Source: Actinomycetota bacterium
Lineage (GTDB): Bacteria; Actinomycetota; Actinomycetes; Mycobacteriales; HKI-0501
NCBI GenBank assembly: GCA_030840805.1
Contig: JAVEDU010000027.1
Span: forward strand, 1 to 64,000
Direction: 5' to 3'
DNA: 64,000 nt
Positions 60,811 to 64,000 of the stretch are shown here, piece by piece. The notes beneath the pieces were generated by a model that was not told the origin of the DNA, searched no databases, and saw nothing but the letters and a program-made list of their open reading frames with translations. Position numbers and translations under genes: made by a program. Numbering within the stretch: the first letter of the stretch is position 1; each line of letters begins with the position of its first letter.

Positions 60811-63429
60811 ATGCGCAACCGGCCGTTCCGCCGCCTGTGGTTCACGTTCGGCCTGTCGAGCCTCGGGGACTGGCTGGGGCTGCTGGCGACGGGTCTGTTC
60901 GCGCGGAACCTGTTCGAGGGCGCGGCGGCCCAGGGCGCGGCGTTCGGTGGCGTCATCGTCGTGCGGCTGCTGCCGGCGCTGGTACTGCTGCCGCTGGCGG
61001 GGGTGTTCGCGGACCGGTTCGACCGGCGTCTGACGATGGTCGTCAGCGACGTGCTCCGATTCCTGCTCTTCGCGTCGATCCCGCTCGCCGGGTGGCTGCT
61101 GGACAGCAGCGCGCAGGCGGTGACCTGGGCGCTGATCGCCACGTTCCTGATCGAGACGATCACGATGTTCTGGATGCCCGCCAAGGAGGCGGCCGTCCCC
61201 AATCTCGTGCCGGGCCGGGTGGAGGCCGCGAACCAGCTCACCCTGATCACCACGTACGGCCTCACGCCCGTCCTCGCCGCGCTGCTGCTGGCCGGGCTCA
61301 GCCGGGCGATGCTGCTGCTCGTCGGCGACGACCCCGGTCGGCTGCCGATCAGCCCGGTCGACGTGGCCCTGTACTTCAACGCGCTGACCTTCCTCGCCGC
61401 GGCCGTCGTCGTCTGGACCATCCCCGGCATCGGCCGTTCCGCTCCGGGGGCGGGCACGCGGTCGCGGCAGCCCGGCATGTTCGGCTCGCTGTTCGACGGC
61501 TGGCGGTTCCTGCGCAGCACCCCGATGGTCCGGGGCCTCGTGCTGGGGATCGCCGGCGCATTCGCCGCGGGCGGTGTCGTGGTCGGGGTGGCCCCGTTCT
61601 ACGCGGCGAGCCTGGGCGGCGGCGACGCGAGCTTCGCGATCCTGTTCGCGGTGCTGTTCATCGGCCTGGGGGCAGGCATGGCGCTCGGGCCGAAGCTGGT
61701 CCGGACGCTGTCGCGGCGGCGGTGGTTCGGGCTGAGCATCGTGCTCGCCGGTGGCGCCATGGCCGCGCTGGCGATCGCCCCGCACCTGGCCGTGGCGGTA
61801 CCGCTCGCCGCCGTCGTGGGTATCGCCGCGGGGATGGCGTTCCTCGCCGGGACGACCCTGCTCGGCACCCAGGTGGCCGACGACATGCGCGGTCGCACGT
61901 TCGCGTTCGTCCAGGCCGCCGTCCGGGTCGTGCTGATGATCTCGATCGCGGCGGCGTCCGTGCTCGGCGGCATGGGTGGCTCGCGGGTCGTCGGCGGGTT
62001 CGCCGGGATCAACGCCAGCCGGGTTCTGCTGCTCGTGGCGGGCCTCCTCGCGGTGGCCGCCGGGATCGTCGCGTTCCGGCGCATGGACGACCGCCCCGGC
62101 GTGCCGGTGCTGCGTGACCTGCTGGCCGCGGTGCGGGGGCGTCCGCTCGCCCGTGGCGAGGGTGACCGGGACCGGGCCGGGCTGTTCGTCGTGTTCGAGG
62201 GCGGCGAGGGGGCCGGCAAGTCCACACAGGCCGTGAAGCTCGCCGCGTGGCTGCGGGTGGAGGAGGGCCGCGACTGCGTGCTCACGCGTGAGCCCGGTGC
62301 GACGCAGGTCGGCGCCCGGATCCGCGGCATCCTGCTCGACAAGTCCAGCGACGGGCTCGCGCCGCGCGCCGAGGCGCTGCTGTACGCGGCGGACCGCGCC
62401 CACCACGTCGGCTCGGTGATCCGGCCCGCCCTCGCGCGCGGCGAGGTGGTGATCTCCGACCGGTACATCGACTCGTCGCTGGCCTACCAGGGGGCGGGGC
62501 GTGCCCTGCCGGTCGACGAGATCGGCTGGTTGTCGGAGTGGGCGACCGGCGGGCTGGTGCCCGATCTCGTCGTGCTGCTGGACGTCGACCCGGCCACCGG
62601 CCTGGTGCGGGTGTCCGAGCGCGGGGAGACGGACCGGCTGGAGGCGGAGGCGGTCACGTTCCATCAGCGGGTACGCCAGGGCTTCCTCGATCTGGCGGAG
62701 GCGAACCCGCACCGGTACCTGGTGCTCGACGCCCGTACCGACCCCGACGCGCTCGCGGAGGCCGTGCGGCAGCGGGTGAGCGGCCTGCTCCGCGCGCAGC
62801 GGCCGAAGACGGCGCCGACAGGGCCCGTATCGGCCGCCCCGGTCGGGCCCGCCCCGGTCGGGCCCGAGCCGGTCCGGCCCGAGGCCGAGCCGGTCGAGCC
62901 GGAGGCCGAGCCGGTCGAGCCGGAGGCCGAGCGCATCGCCGCGGTGGCCGCCCCCGATCCCGAGGCGACGGCGGCGGTGGCGCTGCCCCTCGGAGTCGCG
63001 CCCGCCCCGGCCGGGACCGAGCGGGTCGAGCCCATTGGCACGCCGGTCGAGCCCGAGCCGGTCGAGCCCGAGCCGGTCGAGCGCATTGCCACGCCGGTCG
63101 AGCGCATTGCCACGCCGGTCGAGCCCGAGCGCATTGCCGCGCCGGTCGAGACGCGTGCGCGCTCCGTGGACCCCGCGGAGACGACCGCGGTCATCCCGAT
63201 CGTGGCCGCGCCGGTCGCCGATACCCGGCCGCGGGCGGACGACACCCTGGTCATGCCGGTCGTCCGGGACGAGGCCGCGGACCCCGCCGGCGCCACGGCG
63301 GTGTTCCCGGCCGTGAAGGAGAAGGTCCTGACCTCCCCGGAGACCACCGAGGAACTGCCGCTGCGGGCCGACGCGGACGAGCCGACCGGCGGCCCTGGCG
63401 GCTCCCGAGCGGCCGGGACGGGCCAGTGA
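60811..63429 (+). CDS. tmk: MFS transporter-thymidylate kinase fusion
   Basis: An 872-residue fusion. Residues 1-430 are a major-facilitator-like membrane domain with about 12 helices and RFDRRLTMVVSD as the loop 2-3 motif. Residues about 450-660 are dTMP kinase: P-loop VFEGGEGAGKSTQ, the DR(Y/H) motif ISDRYIDSSLAYQG and LTREPGATQVG. Kinase activity (dTMP to dTDP) is essential; the transport role is unknown. Fusion to MFS is known in streptomycetes and relatives. The last 210 residues are a Pro/Glu/Val-rich tail with repeats such as EPVEPEAEPVEPEAE. ATG 60811 is the first in-frame start. The stop overlaps the holB GTG. Confidence 0.9.
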   Translation: MRNRPFRRLWFTFGLSSLGDWLGLLATGLFARNLFEGAAAQGAAFGGVIVVRLLPALVLLPLAGVFADRFDRRLTMVVSDVLRFLLFASIPLAGWLLDSSAQAVTWALIATFLIETITMFWMPAKEAAVPNLVPGRVEAANQLTLITTYGLTPVLAALLLAGLSRAMLLLVGDDPGRLPISPVDVALYFNALTFLAAAVVVWTIPGIGRSAPGAGTRSRQPGMFGSLFDGWRFLRSTPMVRGLVLGIAGAFAAGGVVVGVAPFYAASLGGGDASFAILFAVLFIGLGAGMALGPKLVRTLSRRRWFGLSIVLAGGAMAALAIAPHLAVAVPLAAVVGIAAGMAFLAGTTLLGTQVADDMRGRTFAFVQAAVRVVLMISIAAASVLGGMGGSRVVGGFAGINASRVLLLVAGLLAVAAGIVAFRRMDDRPGVPVLRDLLAAVRGRPLARGEGDRDRAGLFVVFEGGEGAGKSTQAVKLAAWLRVEEGRDCVLTREPGATQVGARIRGILLDKSSDGLAPRAEALLYAADRAHHVGSVIRPALARGEVVISDRYIDSSLAYQGAGRALPVDEIGWLSEWATGGLVPDLVVLLDVDPATGLVRVSERGETDRLEAEAVTFHQRVRQGFLDLAEANPHRYLVLDARTDPDALAEAVRQRVSGLLRAQRPKTAPTGPVSAAPVGPAPVGPEPVRPEAEPVEPEAEPVEPEAERIAAVAAPDPEATAAVALPLGVAPAPAGTERVEPIGTPVEPEPVEPEPVERIATPVERIATPVEPERIAAPVETRARSVDPAETTAVIPIVAAPVADTRPRADDTLVMPVVRDEAADPAGATAVFPAVKEKVLTSPETTEELPLRADADEPTGGPGGSRAAGTGQ

Positions 63430-64000
63430 CGTCCCCGACGGGCGGAGACGCCTTCTCGTCGCTCGTGGGTCAGGACGACGCGGTGACCGTGCTGCGCCGC
63501 GCCGCCACGGCGGCCGCCCGGATCGTCGAGGCGGGGCGCCAGGGTGCCGGGTTCGTCCCGGACCCGCCGGTGGACGCCGATGCCGCGGCGCCGTCGGTCG
63601 CCGCCGACATGACCCACGCGTGGCTGTTCACCGGCCCGGCCGGGTCGGGGCGGTCGGTCGCGGCACGGGCGTTCGCGGCGGCGCTCCAGTGTGAGTACGG
63701 CACGGGCTGCGGGCACTGCGCAGGCTGCCGGACCGTCCTCGCGGGCACCCATGCCGACCTGCGGCTGGTCGTACCGGAGGGGCTGTCGATCGTCGTCGCC
63801 GATATGCGGGCGCTCGTGCTGCGGGCCTCGTCCGCGCCGTCGAACGGCCGGTGGCAGGTCGTGCTGATCGAGGACGCCGACCGGCTCGTCGAGGCCGCCT
63901 CGAACGCGCTCCTGAAGGCGATCGAGGAACCGCCGGAGCGCACCGTGTTCCTCCTCTGCGCACCGTCCACGCACCCGGACGACGTGGCCGTGACGATCCG
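63426..64000 (+). CDS. holB: DNA polymerase III subunit delta' (partial, runs off the window)
   Basis: The first 191 residues of the clamp-loader delta' subunit. FSSLVGQDDAVTVLRRA and WLFTGPAGSGRSVAARAFA form the P-loop region, with Arg in place of the Walker A Lys, as expected for the ATP-inactive delta'. The zinc module CEYGTGCGHCAGC and IEDADRLVEAASNALLKAIE are clear. An insertion of about 30 residues (AGRQGAGFVPDPPVDADA) precedes the P-loop. GTG 63426 overlaps the tmk stop. The gene continues beyond base 64000. Confidence 0.95.
   Translation, partial: MTSPTGGDAFSSLVGQDDAVTVLRRAATAAARIVEAGRQGAGFVPDPPVDADAAAPSVAADMTHAWLFTGPAGSGRSVAARAFAAALQCEYGTGCGHCAGCRTVLAGTHADLRLVVPEGLSIVVADMRALVLRASSAPSNGRWQVVLIEDADRLVEAASNALLKAIEEPPERTVFLLCAPSTHPDDVAVTI

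Overview
The window is about 64 kb of very GC-rich chromosomal DNA from a free-living, non-streptomycete actinomycete. It has WhiB, BldG and RsiG regulators, a DUF4244-type Flp/Tad cluster, a MarP protease, a lysine-rich TopA tail, many GTG starts, and TANNNT -10 boxes placed 6-7 nt before start codons. I cannot fix the genus; a Cryptosporangium-, Micromonospora- or Geodermatophilus-like lineage is a guess. No rRNA, phage, integrase, transposase or CRISPR array was seen. The only tRNA is tRNA-Pro(CGG).

From memory of family neighbourhoods, most of the window is the conserved actinobacterial block known from M. tuberculosis (leuA-ask-asd, then Rv3683 down to Rv3644c) and from Streptomyces (acs, crp, bldG, hppA, topA, tmk, holB). 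Layout: 0-7 kb holds leuA with an attenuator-type leader, a VWA/solute-binding protein, a nitroreductase and lysC-asd. 7-13 kb is an accessory stretch with decayed genes, a polar amino-acid ABC operon, an S9 peptidase and tRNA-Pro. 13-22 kb holds a metallophosphoesterase, GatB/YqeY protein, ponA2-like PBP, whiB4, marR/yceI, two ArsA-like ATPases, DUF4177 and RidA. 22-30 kb holds a flavodoxin, MerR, NUDIX, MBL hydrolase, a giant cyclase-AAA protein, a mini-kinase and crp. 30-36 kb holds rsiG, then nth-tlpA-nudix-marP with start/stop overlaps, two tandem YkuD proteins and an epoxide hydrolase. 36-43 kb holds a GGDEF-EAL protein, acs, a degenerate Fic protein and a HAD phosphatase. 43-49 kb is the tad pilus cluster. 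49-64 kb holds an MrfA-like helicase, bldG with its anti-sigma partner, hppA, topA, an MFS-Tmk fusion and the start of holB.

Functional links: LeuA, Ask and Asd feed the branched-chain and aspartate pathways. Crp lies next to a cyclase-domain protein, and a Crp-like site lies between ponA2 and whiB4. RsiG, which carries the c-di-GMP-binding signature, shares the window with a GGDEF-EAL enzyme. BldG and an RsbW-type kinase form a partner-switching pair. Nth, TlpA, the CoA-NUDIX and MarP are translationally coupled.

The most unusual signals lie outside the conserved genes. They are a leucine leader peptide before leuA, at least 14 leaderless-type starts, three decayed genes (AlkZ-like, YdeI-like and a transketolase with an internal deletion), a palindromic repeat shared by two distant sites, three intergenic 15-bp tandem arrays, a 134-bp duplication in the tad cluster that creates a chimeric small ORF, and a G-rich strand-skewed region. 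I found no convincing wholly new multi-gene system.
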